Notes under the pieces: generated by a model
What the model was told of the DNA's origin: nothing
Database searches by the model: none
Seen by the model: the letters and a program-made list of their open reading frames with translations, nothing else
Assembly: GCA_934256705.1 (NCBI GenBank)
Contig: CAKQPF010000041.1
Coordinates: forward strand, 1 to 31,897
Origin: an uncultured Prevotella sp.
GTDB lineage: Bacteria > Bacteroidota > Bacteroidia > Bacteroidales > Bacteroidaceae
Length of the DNA stretch: 31,897 nucleotides
Reading direction: 5' to 3'
Position numbers and translations under genes: made by a program
Part shown: in pieces, positions 15,693 to 23,133 of the stretch
Position numbering within the stretch: the first letter of the stretch is position 1
Layout: each line of letters opens with the position of its first letter

Positions 15693-17315
15693 TCACAAAT
15701 CATACCCGGCATTCTGGGTCAGTTTCTTGTTGAGTTCGAGGCATTTCTGCGGGATAGGGAACACCGTAGTGAAGCCGGTCTCTTCGTCTTTGACAGGCGT
15801 GCGCTGGTCGTATGCTTTATTATATTTGCCGAATCGGATGAGGTCTTGCCTTCTCCATCCCTCCCATACGAGTTCCAGAAGTCGCTCCTTGAGGATATTG
15901 TCCATAGTGGCTTCCACCCAAGGCATTCCCACTCTTTCCCTTACGGCATTCAGTTCTCGCGAACCGTCTTCGCCATTGCGCACCTTTGCTTCTGCCTTCA
16001 TCAGCAGTGCGTCAGCGTATCTGAAGAGCACGATGTCGTTATCCACCTGCCTTCCATCGGAATAAGCGGTGCGATCTACCTCGTATTTACCCACTCTTGC
16101 GCCAGCTGTCTGCTTGTATGGGCTGTCGGAAAGGTCGAGCTTTAATTCCAAAGGCATATATACCAGAGGCTTGCCATTGTCGAGCATCACTTTCTTTCCA
16201 TCTACATAGACTGTGTCTGCATAGAAATTGATATGGAATCGGGTATCTACATGCTTTGTACCGTAACCGAATGCCTTGACAGTAGAGACGGTGGCACAGG
16301 TGCCATTCTCGGAAGAACCGCCGTAAGCCTCGCCATGCTTATAGTGGCGTGAACGGAAGAGATAATGATATTCATTGAGATAGAGGTTTTTGTCCAAAGG
16401 AATAGTGAGGATATTCTCATCAGAGTTTTCATTATGCACGGCGAAGTTTGTAGCATAATCACTCTCCAGTGTGTAGCCCACGCTATTCAGTTGGTCGCAA
16501 TACCAGATGCAAGTCTCCCAAGCATTCTTCTTCACTCCATTGATGTCAAAGAAGATGGTGCGTCCATCCATCTGCTTGCCATCGGTCCAGTTGTCGTCAG
16601 AATAGATTTCGGCATTCAGTGCAAGCTTAGCGAGAAGGAAGTGTACGACAGGTCGGGTGATTCGTCCATAGTAGTCGCCAGCCTTGTTTGAGCGTGCATC
16701 AGCAAGCAGAGGAGCCGCCTGCTGGAGTTCATCGACAATAAACTGAAACACTTCACTCCTCTTGTTTTGCACCACTTGTTCTAGTTTTACATTATAGGAA
16801 GTGACGAGAGGAATGTTTCCAAACATATCCATAGCATACCAATAATATAATGCGCGTATAGCCCTTACCTCGGCAGTATAGCATTTGTATTGCTCATAAG
16901 ACAATGCTCCCTTGTGGCTTTCGATGTCATCCAGCGACTTGTTTGAGAGCATTATCACCTTGTAGAGGTATTTCCATGTATCATAAAGGTACGTGTCATT
17001 GGCGCTCCATTTGTGCTGATACATGTTTTTCCATAATCCTCCATCATACCAGTCGCCGCCTCTTGTCGGAATCATCGCCTCGTCGGTGGTCAGAGTGTTG
17101 TAATCATAGAGTCCTCTGCACGTGCCTTGAAGTCCTTCAGAGTTCTGATGTCCGCCGAAATAATTATATAGTGAAGCGACGGCATTGTTGTAGATGTTGC
17201 CGGCATTGTCGTATATGGCGTCCTGATCGAGCTGGTCTCTGGGGTTTTCGTCCAGGCATCCGCTGACGCATATCAGCATTGTAATGATGAATATGTGGGA
17301 TAATATCTTTTTCAT
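15693..17315 (-). CDS. SusD/RagB-family outer-membrane lipoprotein
   Basis: A surface glycan- or nutrient-binding lipoprotein that caps the SusC-like channel. From the ATG at 17315 it has 540 residues; another in-frame ATG lies three codons upstream (17324). The start at 17315 gives a clean M-K-K-I-L signal peptide with lipobox C-V-S-G-C20. The SusD-like N-terminal part (L-D-E-N-P-x-D, Y-N-N-A-V-A-S-L-Y) and the C-terminal RagB/SusD part (E-G-W-R-R-Q-D-L-I-R-F-G, F-P-I-P-Q, L-T-Q-N-A-G-Y) are both intact, with the TPR-type helices between (A-L-Y-Y-W-Y-A-M-D-M-F-G-N-I-P-L). The ligand is unknown: no glycoside hydrolase or other glycan gene is adjacent. It lies 14 bp downstream of the susC-like gene. 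Confidence 0.93.
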   Translation of the reverse strand: MKKILSHIFIITMLICVSGCLDENPRDQLDQDAIYDNAGNIYNNAVASLYNYFGGHQNSEGLQGTCRGLYDYNTLTTDEAMIPTRGGDWYDGGLWKNMYQHKWSANDTYLYDTWKYLYKVIMLSNKSLDDIESHKGALSYEQYKCYTAEVRAIRALYYWYAMDMFGNIPLVTSYNVKLEQVVQNKRSEVFQFIVDELQQAAPLLADARSNKAGDYYGRITRPVVHFLLAKLALNAEIYSDDNWTDGKQMDGRTIFFDINGVKKNAWETCIWYCDQLNSVGYTLESDYATNFAVHNENSDENILTIPLDKNLYLNEYHYLFRSRHYKHGEAYGGSSENGTCATVSTVKAFGYGTKHVDTRFHINFYADTVYVDGKKVMLDNGKPLVYMPLELKLDLSDSPYKQTAGARVGKYEVDRTAYSDGRQVDNDIVLFRYADALLMKAEAKVRNGEDGSRELNAVRERVGMPWVEATMDNILKERLLELVWEGWRRQDLIRFGKYNKAYDQRTPVKDEETGFTTVFPIPQKCLELNKKLTQNAGYDL

Positions 17316-17329
17316 GATTGTCATTGTGT

Positions 17330-20029
17330 TTAGAATTGAACGCTCAGTCCCAGTGAATAAGTGCGGTAGAGAGGATAGTTACGCTTGTCGTCAATGCCCA
17401 TTGTGCTGTTGACCACATAGCTGTTTATCATAGGAGTCTGTCCGCTGTAACCGGTAATCGTTCCGAGGTTGCTGACGTTGCAGGAGATGCGGAGCGAGCG
17501 GATTACGTTGCTTCTCAGTGGAACGTTGTAACCTACTGTCAGGTGTTCGAAGTTGATATAGTCGCCTTTCTCCAGCCAATAGTCGGATACGCGCTGGTCC
17601 ATGATGTTCTTCTTTGGCGCACTCTTCAGCACATTGTAGTCAGGGAAGCAGGAGAGGTTGTCGTAAGCCAGTCCGGTGCCGTTGAATATCTTGTGTCCGA
17701 AGGCACCGTTAATCTGCAATGCCACGTAGAAGTCCTTGTATCTGAAACTGATGTTCGAGCCGAGCGTCAGCTTAGGCGTAGCCTGTCCGGCGATGTATCT
17801 GTCACCTCCGTCGCTGAGGTCTATTTCCCCGTTCTTGTCAATGTCCTCGATGCCGTAGATATAACTGCCGTTTTCATTCTTCACAAGACCCTTGCAGTGA
17901 GGCAAATAGAACACTCCGAGAGGCTGTCCCACAATCTGATAGACCACATTGTTGTCTCCGCCGTTCTGTCCGGCACCGTCAAGGGCACCGATAGCAGTGA
18001 TATTTGCGGCAGACATGTTCATTCCCTTGTAGTTTCCGCTGAGTGAAATCAGCTTGTTGGTCTGGAATGAGAGGTTCATGTTGATGTTCAGTTCCATGTC
18101 TTTCTTGCTTATCGGCTGTCCGGAGAATCCAAGTTCAAGTCCCTGGTTTGACATCGAACCGATATTGGCAAGCAGAGTATTGAACACGAAAGGCGGTACG
18201 GGCACCTCATAGGCATAGAGCATGTCTGATGTCTTGGAGTAATAGTACTCGGCAGTCATCATCAGTCGGTTGCTGAAGAAGCCGATGTCGGCACCGATAT
18301 TAAATGTGGTCTTGGTCTCCCATTTGAGGTCAGGATTGTTGTTTCTGACCATTCCGAGAGTCACTGTAGGCGAACTCTTGACCGGCACTATGCCAGTCTG
18401 CCTTACGGTGTTCATGGTTGTGTAGGCGGAAATGCCGCCGAGATTGCCGGCCTGTCCGAATCCTGTGCGCAATTTGAGCAGAGAGATGGTCCGTGAGTCA
18501 GCGAGGAAGCTCTCCTTTTTCGCATCCCAGTCGAACGAGATGGAAGGGAAAAATCCCCATGTATGGTCGTCGCCCACCATTGAGGAACCATCTCCGCGGG
18601 CATTGAACGAGAAGGAATATCTGTCCATGAGGCTGTAAGTGACGCTTCCCATCACTGATGCCAGAGACTGGTCCTCGAATGTGCTCTCCGTGCCGCCATA
18701 CGGACGTGCGGCAGTAGCACCGATGTTTTCGTAATTGAATCCGTTTGTAGGGATGCCTTTCGCTGAAATCCAGAAAGCGGTCTTTCTGAGTTTGCGGTAT
18801 TCCGTGCTTGCGCTGGCAGTGACTTTATGTATGCCCATCTCTTTGTTGAAGTCGATGGAGACGTTGCCGAGCCATTCTTCCTTCTTGAATTCCCCACGAT
18901 ATACGTTGCCCTGTGCCCACACCCATGTAGGGCAGAACTGTGAAATCTCATTCGAGCCGTAGAGGTAGGAGCCGAACGTGGAGATGTTCCATTCCGGCGA
19001 CAGCGAATAGTTGAGCTTGATATGTGCGTCGAAGTTCAGGTCTTTCGAGTCGTTTTTCTCATGCAGAACGGCGCTTGGAGGGTTGATGTGCGTAGCCACT
19101 TCGTTCTTGTTCCAGTTGCCTTTGGCATCCGTTGCGGCAGGGAAAGTAGGGTTCTGGCAGGCTGCTGAATAGAAGAGCATCTGGGTATCGTATATGTCAT
19201 GGTTTCTGAATGAGGAACCGAATACACCGAAGTCGCCGGTAAGCCGGTCGTTGAATGCTTTCTGCGTGACGTCAATCTTGGCTACGAAGTTTCCGTAGCT
19301 CATGTTCTTGATGATCGTGTTGTGGTCCATCAGTCCGAAGGAAGCGCGGTAATTGGACTGTGGCGTTCCGCCGCTGAAGGCGAGATAATGATTGTTTACC
19401 ATACCTGTGCGGGTGATAACCTTGTAGAAATCAGTGTTGTAACCACCGTTGTTGCAGTATAGTCCCAAGGCTTTTGCCGTGGCAAGATAACCGTCTGCGT
19501 CGAGCATGTCGAGATGCTTGTACATCTGCTCGAATCCTACGTTTCCCTCATAGGAGATCTGGAATCCCCGTCCGGTGCCTTTCTTTGTCTTCACCTCGAT
19601 TACTCCCGAAGCGCCTCGCGAGCCGTACATGGCAGTCTCGGCAGCGTTTTTCAGGATTCTGAAACTCTCTATGTCAGCGGGATAGATGGTGGACAGGGTC
19701 AACACGTCAGAGGTCACACCGTCGATAAGCACCAGTGGGTCGTTGCCGCCGATGATGGATGTGGTGCCTCGCACTCGCACACTGTTGAGCATAGCCATGC
19801 GGTCAAGACCGTTGGAAGTGACGTTTACGCCCGCAGCCTGACCGCTCAGCACGTCGAGGGCAGTGCTGACACCAGCCTTTGATGAATGCGTATCCCCCAT
19901 TTTGATAAGGCTGTTTCTGTTGTCGATGGAGTCTTTCAGTCCTGTAGTTATTTGCTTTTGTGCATAGGACACAGAACTGCAAAAGAGCGCCAAGAAAAGT
20001 AACGAAACAGGTTTTATACTCTTTCCCAT
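17330..20029 (-). CDS. SusC/RagA-family TonB-dependent transporter
   Basis: An outer-membrane channel of 899 residues that imports oligosaccharides or peptides with its SusD partner, powered by TonB. Residues 1-23 are a Sec signal peptide ending V-S-Y-A-Q. The plug follows at once: A-L-D-V-L-S-G-Q-A-A-G-V, V-R-V-R-G-T-T-S, P-L-V-L-I-D-G, then F-R-I-L-K-N-A-A-E-T-A-M-Y-G-S-R-G-A-S-G-V-I (positions about 57-147, SusC hallmarks). The rest is the beta barrel, ending in aromatic S-V-Q-F. The N-terminal carboxypeptidase-D-like domain of most SusC proteins (about 80 residues) is absent, which explains the short length. No ECF sigma, anti-sigma or hybrid two-component gene lies nearby. Confidence 0.93.
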   Translation of the reverse strand: MGKSIKPVSLLFLALFCSSVSYAQKQITTGLKDSIDNRNSLIKMGDTHSSKAGVSTALDVLSGQAAGVNVTSNGLDRMAMLNSVRVRGTTSIIGGNDPLVLIDGVTSDVLTLSTIYPADIESFRILKNAAETAMYGSRGASGVIEVKTKKGTGRGFQISYEGNVGFEQMYKHLDMLDADGYLATAKALGLYCNNGGYNTDFYKVITRTGMVNNHYLAFSGGTPQSNYRASFGLMDHNTIIKNMSYGNFVAKIDVTQKAFNDRLTGDFGVFGSSFRNHDIYDTQMLFYSAACQNPTFPAATDAKGNWNKNEVATHINPPSAVLHEKNDSKDLNFDAHIKLNYSLSPEWNISTFGSYLYGSNEISQFCPTWVWAQGNVYRGEFKKEEWLGNVSIDFNKEMGIHKVTASASTEYRKLRKTAFWISAKGIPTNGFNYENIGATAARPYGGTESTFEDQSLASVMGSVTYSLMDRYSFSFNARGDGSSMVGDDHTWGFFPSISFDWDAKKESFLADSRTISLLKLRTGFGQAGNLGGISAYTTMNTVRQTGIVPVKSSPTVTLGMVRNNNPDLKWETKTTFNIGADIGFFSNRLMMTAEYYYSKTSDMLYAYEVPVPPFVFNTLLANIGSMSNQGLELGFSGQPISKKDMELNINMNLSFQTNKLISLSGNYKGMNMSAANITAIGALDGAGQNGGDNNVVYQIVGQPLGVFYLPHCKGLVKNENGSYIYGIEDIDKNGEIDLSDGGDRYIAGQATPKLTLGSNISFRYKDFYVALQINGAFGHKIFNGTGLAYDNLSCFPDYNVLKSAPKKNIMDQRVSDYWLEKGDYINFEHLTVGYNVPLRSNVIRSLRISCNVSNLGTITGYSGQTPMINSYVVNSTMGIDDKRNYPLYRTYSLGLSVQF

Positions 20030-20065
20030 AAGATTCTCTCCGTTTTAAGTTTTAGTTGTTTGGCG

Positions 20066-20073
20066 CAAAGGTA
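20066..20073 (-). promoter_or_regulatory. -7 promoter box for the susC-susD operon
   Basis: On the minus strand TACCTTTG matches the -7 consensus, 36 bp upstream of the susC-like start at 20029. No TTG is found 19-21 bp further upstream, so an activator may be needed; that last point is inference. Confidence 0.6.
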
Positions 20074-20316
20074 TGAAAAAACACGGACAAAAAGTCATCA
20101 TAACAAGAAAAGTGCTTACGAAACCCTCCGATTTAACTCTTGTTAACGGCAGAAACACATTTGTAAAGCTTTTTGGAACGCTTGACGCAAACATAATCTT
20201 TTGGGGCAAAAAGCCAGGGAAAAAGCTTGTTGGAAAAAGCTTTCTGAGGAAGGGAAAAATGGAACAAAAAGATGATTGTCGGGCTATCAGAGGATGATTG
20301 CTGAGCTTTCACGGGC

Positions 20317-20404
20317 TAAAAGCATAGATATCGGACTGTGAAAGCATAGATATTGCGTTGTAAAAGCATAGTTATTGCACCGTAAAAACTATGCTTTTGC
20401 AACG
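20317..20404. repeat. 22-bp iteron-like array, copy 2
   Basis: Units begin at 20317, 20339, 20361 and 20383, again exactly 22 bp apart. The first three carry TAAAAGCATAG (second one TGAAAGCATAG) plus a GATATTGC/GTTATTGC-type tail. The fourth is inverted (AACTATGCTTTT). Unit 3 with its flank (20356-20373) pairs with unit 4 over 18 positions with a single T-G pair, so a hairpin can form. The array lies between the divergent susC-like gene and the DUF3791 cassette. The remainder of 20030-20654 holds the susC promoter, one end of the 42-bp repeat and a -7 box, and no supported gene. Confidence 0.9.
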
Positions 20405-20468
20405 CTTTTATTTTCAAGCATTTACGCAATATCTTCCCGTCTGCATCCTTTCAGCGGAAAAATCGGAC

Positions 20469-20510
20469 AATTTACATCCCGCGTTCCTTATATATACGCT
20501 CCTTTGCCTC
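20469..20510. repeat. 42-bp direct repeat, left copy (att-like)
   Basis: These 42 bases are identical, in the same orientation, to 21897-21938. Read on the minus strand they equal the last 12 codons and stop of the terB-dnaJ gene plus three bases beyond. Here they are detached from any reading frame of that gene. Together with the right copy they bracket the DUF3791/DUF3990 cassette, as expected for an element inserted at the 3' end of a gene. Confidence 0.95.
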
Positions 20511-20630
20511 TGCTCGATTTGTCGAAACATGATGTCACTTCTTCAGGGTAATATCCAAAAAGTGAACTCTATTTCACTGCATAAATCATATAAATATCGC
20601 AAAATGTGCTATGATTAAATAATATTTTTG

Positions 20631-20638
20631 TAATTTTG
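20631..20638 (+). promoter_or_regulatory. -7 promoter box for the DUF3791/DUF3990 cassette
   Basis: TAATTTTG is an exact -7 match, 16 bp before the first small ORF at 20655 and 212 bp before the DUF3791 gene. No TTG at the usual spacing. It lies inside the segment bracketed by the 42-bp repeats, so the cassette carries its own promoter. Confidence 0.6.
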
Positions 20639-20654
20639 TAGCCTAAACAATCGA

Positions 20655-20774
20655 ATGCTGAAACAAAAACAAATCAAAACCATACTGGCTGAACATGCAG
20701 TTTTGCAGACAGATTATGGCAAAATCAACAGGCTAAAGGCTTTGGTAACGTCAAAGGATGCCATTGCTCGATGA
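20655..20774 (+). CDS. small ORF, possibly a broken leader gene
   Basis: This 39-residue ORF begins M-L-K-Q-K-Q-I-K-T-I-L and is mostly helical by composition. I do not recognise it. Its stop overlaps an ATG (ATGA at 20771-20774) that opens a second 26-residue ORF in another frame (20771-20851), which in turn ends TGATG on the DUF3791 start. In the third frame the stretch to 20846 reads like coding (E-L-D-M-R-S-E-P-Q-K-G-E), which suggests that one ORF of about 60 residues was split by frameshift. It may therefore be a real short peptide, a translationally coupled leader, or a decayed first gene of the cassette. Confidence 0.4.
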   Translation: MLKQKQIKTILAEHAVLQTDYGKINRLKALVTSKDAIAR

Positions 20775-20850
20775 GAGTCAGTAAAAGGCTGAAAAGTTAC
20801 GTTGCCACGAGCTTGATATGCGTTCAGAGCCACAGAAAGGAGAATAGCTG

Positions 20851-21069
20851 ATGAGCAAGAAAGATAAGGATATAGCCCTCTTCGTAGCATTCTGTATAGA
20901 AGAATATGGAGCAGCGAAGGGAATGACTGGCAAGCAAGTGCTTGACCTGTTCGCCAAGTATGGTCTGGTGGATTATCTCAGCGAATGCTACGATGTCCTT
21001 CATACCCAAGGTCGCCAGTGGCTTATAGAAGAAATTGACGAGTATATCGAAATCAGAAACAAGAAATAG
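20851..21069 (+). CDS. DUF3791 domain protein
   Basis: A 72-residue helical protein. F-C-I-E-E-Y-G-A-A-K-G-M-T-G-K-Q-V near 15-31 and Y-D-V-L-H-T-Q-G-R-Q-W-L near 47-58 are the conserved blocks of the DUF3791 family, whose biochemical role I do not know. The genes of this family commonly sit directly upstream of a DUF3990 gene in Bacteroidota and Firmicutes. The pairing of a small protein followed by a possible ADP-ribosyltransferase-fold protein suggests an antitoxin or accessory role, which is inference. A good Shine-Dalgarno (AAAGGAG, 20836-20842) precedes the ATG, unusual in this window, and the DUF3990 gene starts 9 bp after its stop. Confidence 0.8.
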   Translation: MSKKDKDIALFVAFCIEEYGAAKGMTGKQVLDLFAKYGLVDYLSECYDVLHTQGRQWLIEEIDEYIEIRNKK

Positions 21070-21078
21070 GGAATAAGC

Positions 21079-21564
21079 ATGAAGTTATATCACGGAAGTC
21101 TGGAGGTGGTCGAACACCCAAAAGTTCTCAAGCCCAATCGCTTGCTCGATTATGGTCAAGGATTCTATACCACGACCTCGGAGAGGCAATCCAGGGAATG
21201 GGTGGAAAGGCGTATGCGTGAACAAGTAAGGAATTTTGGCAACGTTAATACATACGAGTTTGACAACGAAAAAATGCAGGAACTGAAATGCCTCGTATTT
21301 CGCGAACCCACCAAGGAATGGGTGGATTTCGTAATGGCTAACAGAACTCAAAAGGGCTTTACCCACGATTACGACATAGTGTATGGTCCGGTGGCAAACG
21401 ACAGGGTGTATTTGCAATTTGGACTGTATGAAAGCGGAGCAATCGGTGTGGAGACGCTTATTCGTGAACTCAAAACCTACAAGTTGGTGGACCAATACTT
21501 GTTTCATACAGACAAGGCTCTGGCATACCTACATTTCATTGAATCAACAAAAATAGTGAAATAA
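21079..21564 (+). CDS. DUF3990 protein, possible ADP-ribosyltransferase toxin
   Basis: A 161-residue protein that opens M-K-L-Y-H5-G-S and continues with L-D-Y-G-Q-G-F-Y30-T-T-T and Y-G-P-V-A-N-D108 near 102-108. These are the DUF3990 family blocks. As I recall, the family is grouped with ADP-ribosyltransferase folds; the His and Tyr would then match the first two positions of the H-Y-[E/D/Q] NAD-binding triad. The third residue is unclear (Asp108 or Glu125 region). A toxin role is inferred from fold, size and the tight operon with two small partners (9 bp upstream, 1 bp downstream). An alternative is a self-modifying regulatory enzyme. The gene looks intact. Confidence 0.75.
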   Translation: MKLYHGSLEVVEHPKVLKPNRLLDYGQGFYTTTSERQSREWVERRMREQVRNFGNVNTYEFDNEKMQELKCLVFREPTKEWVDFVMANRTQKGFTHDYDIVYGPVANDRVYLQFGLYESGAIGVETLIRELKTYKLVDQYLFHTDKALAYLHFIESTKIVK

Positions 21565-21565
21565 T

Positions 21566-21781
21566 ATGTTCCAGATAGACCAAAGCAATCTCCATCTGCT
21601 GTTGCCGGGCAAAATCAGCTGGCTGGTGGAATATCTGCACGATGATTACGGTTTCACTCTCCAAGAGAGTCTGGAACGCATCTATCGTTCAGAGCTTTAT
21701 AAGAAACTGTCAACGGCAAGCACCAAATATTGGCATTTAGGTCCTGTTGACTTGTATAATGAACTGAAAACGGAGTTGTAA
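21566..21781 (+). CDS. small partner protein of the DUF3990 operon
   Basis: This 71-residue protein starts one base after the DUF3990 stop (TAA-T-ATG), so translation is almost surely coupled. Conserved-looking blocks are L-L-P-G-K-I-S near 12-18, a helix with L-Q-E-S-L-E-R-I-Y-R-S-E-L-Y-K-K-L, and K-Y-W-H-L-G-P-V-D-L-Y near 55-65. It resembles the second small protein that often follows DUF3990 genes and may be a distant DUF3791 relative. Role unknown; an antitoxin or adaptor is plausible from size and position. The 35-bp inverted repeat 13 bp after its stop closes the cassette. Confidence 0.65.
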   Translation: MFQIDQSNLHLLLPGKISWLVEYLHDDYGFTLQESLERIYRSELYKKLSTASTKYWHLGPVDLYNELKTEL

Positions 21782-21794
21782 TAATAGCCTGTTT

Positions 21795-21887
21795 CTTTGG
21801 TTGTGGGTTGTCGGTTGTGGGTTGTCGGTATGTTTGTACTATACTACCAAAAACCGACAACCCACAACCGACAACCCACAACCAAAG
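21795..21887. repeat. perfect 35-bp inverted repeat, family B, copy 1
   Basis: Positions 21795-21829 and 21853-21887 are perfect reverse complements over 35 bp, made of GGTTGTGGGTTGTC words in tandem. The 23-nt loop contains TGTTTGTACTATACTACC, which recurs in copy 2 at 23.15 kb. It lies between the convergent DUF3990 operon and terB-dnaJ genes, 9 bp from the right copy of the 42-bp repeat, and probably terminates transcription from both sides. Confidence 0.92.
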
Positions 21888-21896
21888 GATCCTTGG

Positions 21897-21938
21897 AATT
21901 TACATCCCGCGTTCCTTATATATACGCTCCTTTGCCTC
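21897..21938. repeat. 42-bp direct repeat, right copy (gene-borne)
   Basis: Identical to 20469-20510. This copy covers the final 12 codons and stop of the terB-dnaJ gene (minus strand, ending E-A-K-E-R-I-Y-K-E-R-G-M) and three bases past the stop. The two copies are 1428 bp apart start to start. Confidence 0.95.
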
Positions 21939-22709
21939 ATTGATTTCCTGCATCTTCTTCTTGGCGGCTTCGCGGACATCATCGCCGAGAGTCGCCACTC
22001 TGTCGGGATGATTCTTGCGCACGAGGTCACGGTAAGCACGACGCACCTCCTCGTCAGTGGCTGATGGCGGAACGCCAAGCACGCTGTAGGCATCCTCAAT
22101 GGAGGAACCGCCGAGGGAGAGAAACTGATCTACCACGGAAGCGTTGATACCCAATGAACAGCAGATGGAACGGATGGCTTCCACCTCTGCCGGATGGATG
22201 ACACCGTCAGCCTTGGAGAGTTCGCATAGGAAAGCCACGAGCTGGAGCCTGTGCTCCTCGGGCATCACGCCGCGCATCTGTCTGCACGCCTCCTGCATCT
22301 GTGATTCCCATACTCTGTCACCGTGGGACTTGCGATATTCGAAGAGTCGAAGGATGATGCTTTCGCCCTGCGTGACAGCTATTTCGCCAAAGCTCCGGCG
22401 CAGGAAAGCGCGGAGATAATTCATCTCCGAGTGCATTATCTTCCCGTCAGCCTGTATGACGTGGGCTGAGAGCACGAGCAGAGAGAAGAGGAATCCGTTT
22501 CGTGCTCCCTCCATCTGTGCCTCCTGCGAGGCGTAGTATGAGTTACTGCTGTCGGCTGACGACGTGTAGCCAGCACTGCCTTGTTCGTCGGAGGATGTTC
22601 CTCCCACGAACTTGTCAAGCAATGCTCCCAAGGCATATCCAGCCAGAGCACCTATTATTCCGCCGTTAAGTCCGCCTAAAAAGGCGCCTATCCATTTTGC
22701 TATTGGCAT
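21900..22709 (-). CDS. TerB-DnaJ domain protein (DjlA-like)
   Basis: From the ATG at 22709 the protein has 269 residues; an upstream in-frame ATG at 22733 would add eight. Residues about 1-35 are Gly/Ala-rich (G-A-F-L-G-G-L-N-G-G-I-I-G-A-L-A-G) and look like a membrane insert. A Ser-rich linker leads to a TerB-like helical domain (about 75-195: F-S-L-L-V-L-S-A-H-V-I-Q-A-D-G-K-I and S-K-A-D-G-V-I-H-P-A-E, acidic metal-site repeats). The end is a J domain (about 200-269: D-A-Y-S-V-L-G-V, R-K-N-H-P-D-R-V) with the H-P-D motif needed to stimulate DnaK. DjlA has the same order. The last 12 codons form the 42-bp repeat. It is probably a membrane-associated DnaK co-chaperone. Confidence 0.9.
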   Translation of the reverse strand: MPIAKWIGAFLGGLNGGIIGALAGYALGALLDKFVGGTSSDEQGSAGYTSSADSSNSYYASQEAQMEGARNGFLFSLLVLSAHVIQADGKIMHSEMNYLRAFLRRSFGEIAVTQGESIILRLFEYRKSHGDRVWESQMQEACRQMRGVMPEEHRLQLVAFLCELSKADGVIHPAEVEAIRSICCSLGINASVVDQFLSLGGSSIEDAYSVLGVPPSATDEEVRRAYRDLVRKNHPDRVATLGDDVREAAKKKMQEINEAKERIYKERGM

Positions 22710-22741
22710 ATAAGGTTTTTGTCTTAAAAACAATGAATATT

Positions 22742-22791
22742 AAAATATCAATGGATAGAAACATGGAAAAATATTTCAATCTATTGATTTT
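22742..22791. repeat. dispersed AAAATATCAATGGATA hairpin, copy 1
   Basis: The first 35 bases (22742-22776) match 30326-30360 at 32 of 35 positions, and all three differences are transitions. AAAATATCAATGGATA pairs imperfectly with ATCTATTGATTTT at 22779-22791. It lies between the zinc-ribbon gene and the terB-dnaJ gene, just upstream of the latter. Confidence 0.75.
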
Positions 22792-22826
22792 CATTTCACA
22801 ACCGCCCCTACTGCTTGGGGCTTTTT

Positions 22827-23120
22827 CTAAGTCCAGAACTCTGATTCACCACTTGCAAACATCGTGCCACCGCATTTCGGACAAGTCTTTTCATCCCATA
22901 AAGTGATATTCTGACTCATGCAGTTGGGACAAAGTCTGCCATATTCTGACGAAAAGGACGGTGCTACGTCAGCGATGATGCCACCGACTGTAATCTGTTG
23001 GACGGTCTTGCAGGACATACATACTACGGACGAAATCTTCTGTCCGAAGAATCCCCGCCCTGTATAGTGCTTGCATTCGTATCCACATGAAGCGCATTTG
23101 TATGTCTTTATTTCTGACAT
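22827..23120 (-). CDS. small zinc-ribbon protein
   Basis: A 97-residue protein with four C-x-x-C pairs: C9-A-S-C12 (with a further Cys16), V-C-M-S-C near 34-37, L-C-P-N-C near 64-67 and T-C-P-K-C-G-G near 80-83. This fits two treble-clef or rubredoxin-like zinc ribbons, so it probably binds two Zn2+. I do not recognise a named family. It is co-oriented with the large AlbA_2 gene upstream (83 bp, with an inverted repeat between) and terB-dnaJ downstream (117 bp). It may contact nucleic acid or protein; nothing decides which. Confidence 0.75.
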   Translation of the reverse strand: MSEIKTYKCASCGYECKHYTGRGFFGQKISSVVCMSCKTVQQITVGGIIADVAPSFSSEYGRLCPNCMSQNITLWDEKTCPKCGGTMFASGESEFWT

Positions 23121-23133
23121 TGCTGTTTCTTAT

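Noticed and set aside
15555..16145. 196-residue plus-strand ORF after sbcC
   Set aside because: It reads through the family-A inverted repeat and then antisense to the susD-like gene; no independent coding signal.
20073..20297. 74-residue plus-strand ORF
   Set aside because: Its first codon overlaps the susC -7 box, it is Lys-rich low-complexity sequence, and no family pattern is visible.
20469..21938. Insertion sequence bounded by the 42-bp repeats
   Set aside because: The repeats are direct rather than inverted, no transposase is present, and one copy is the functional end of a gene; a site-specific integration model fits better.
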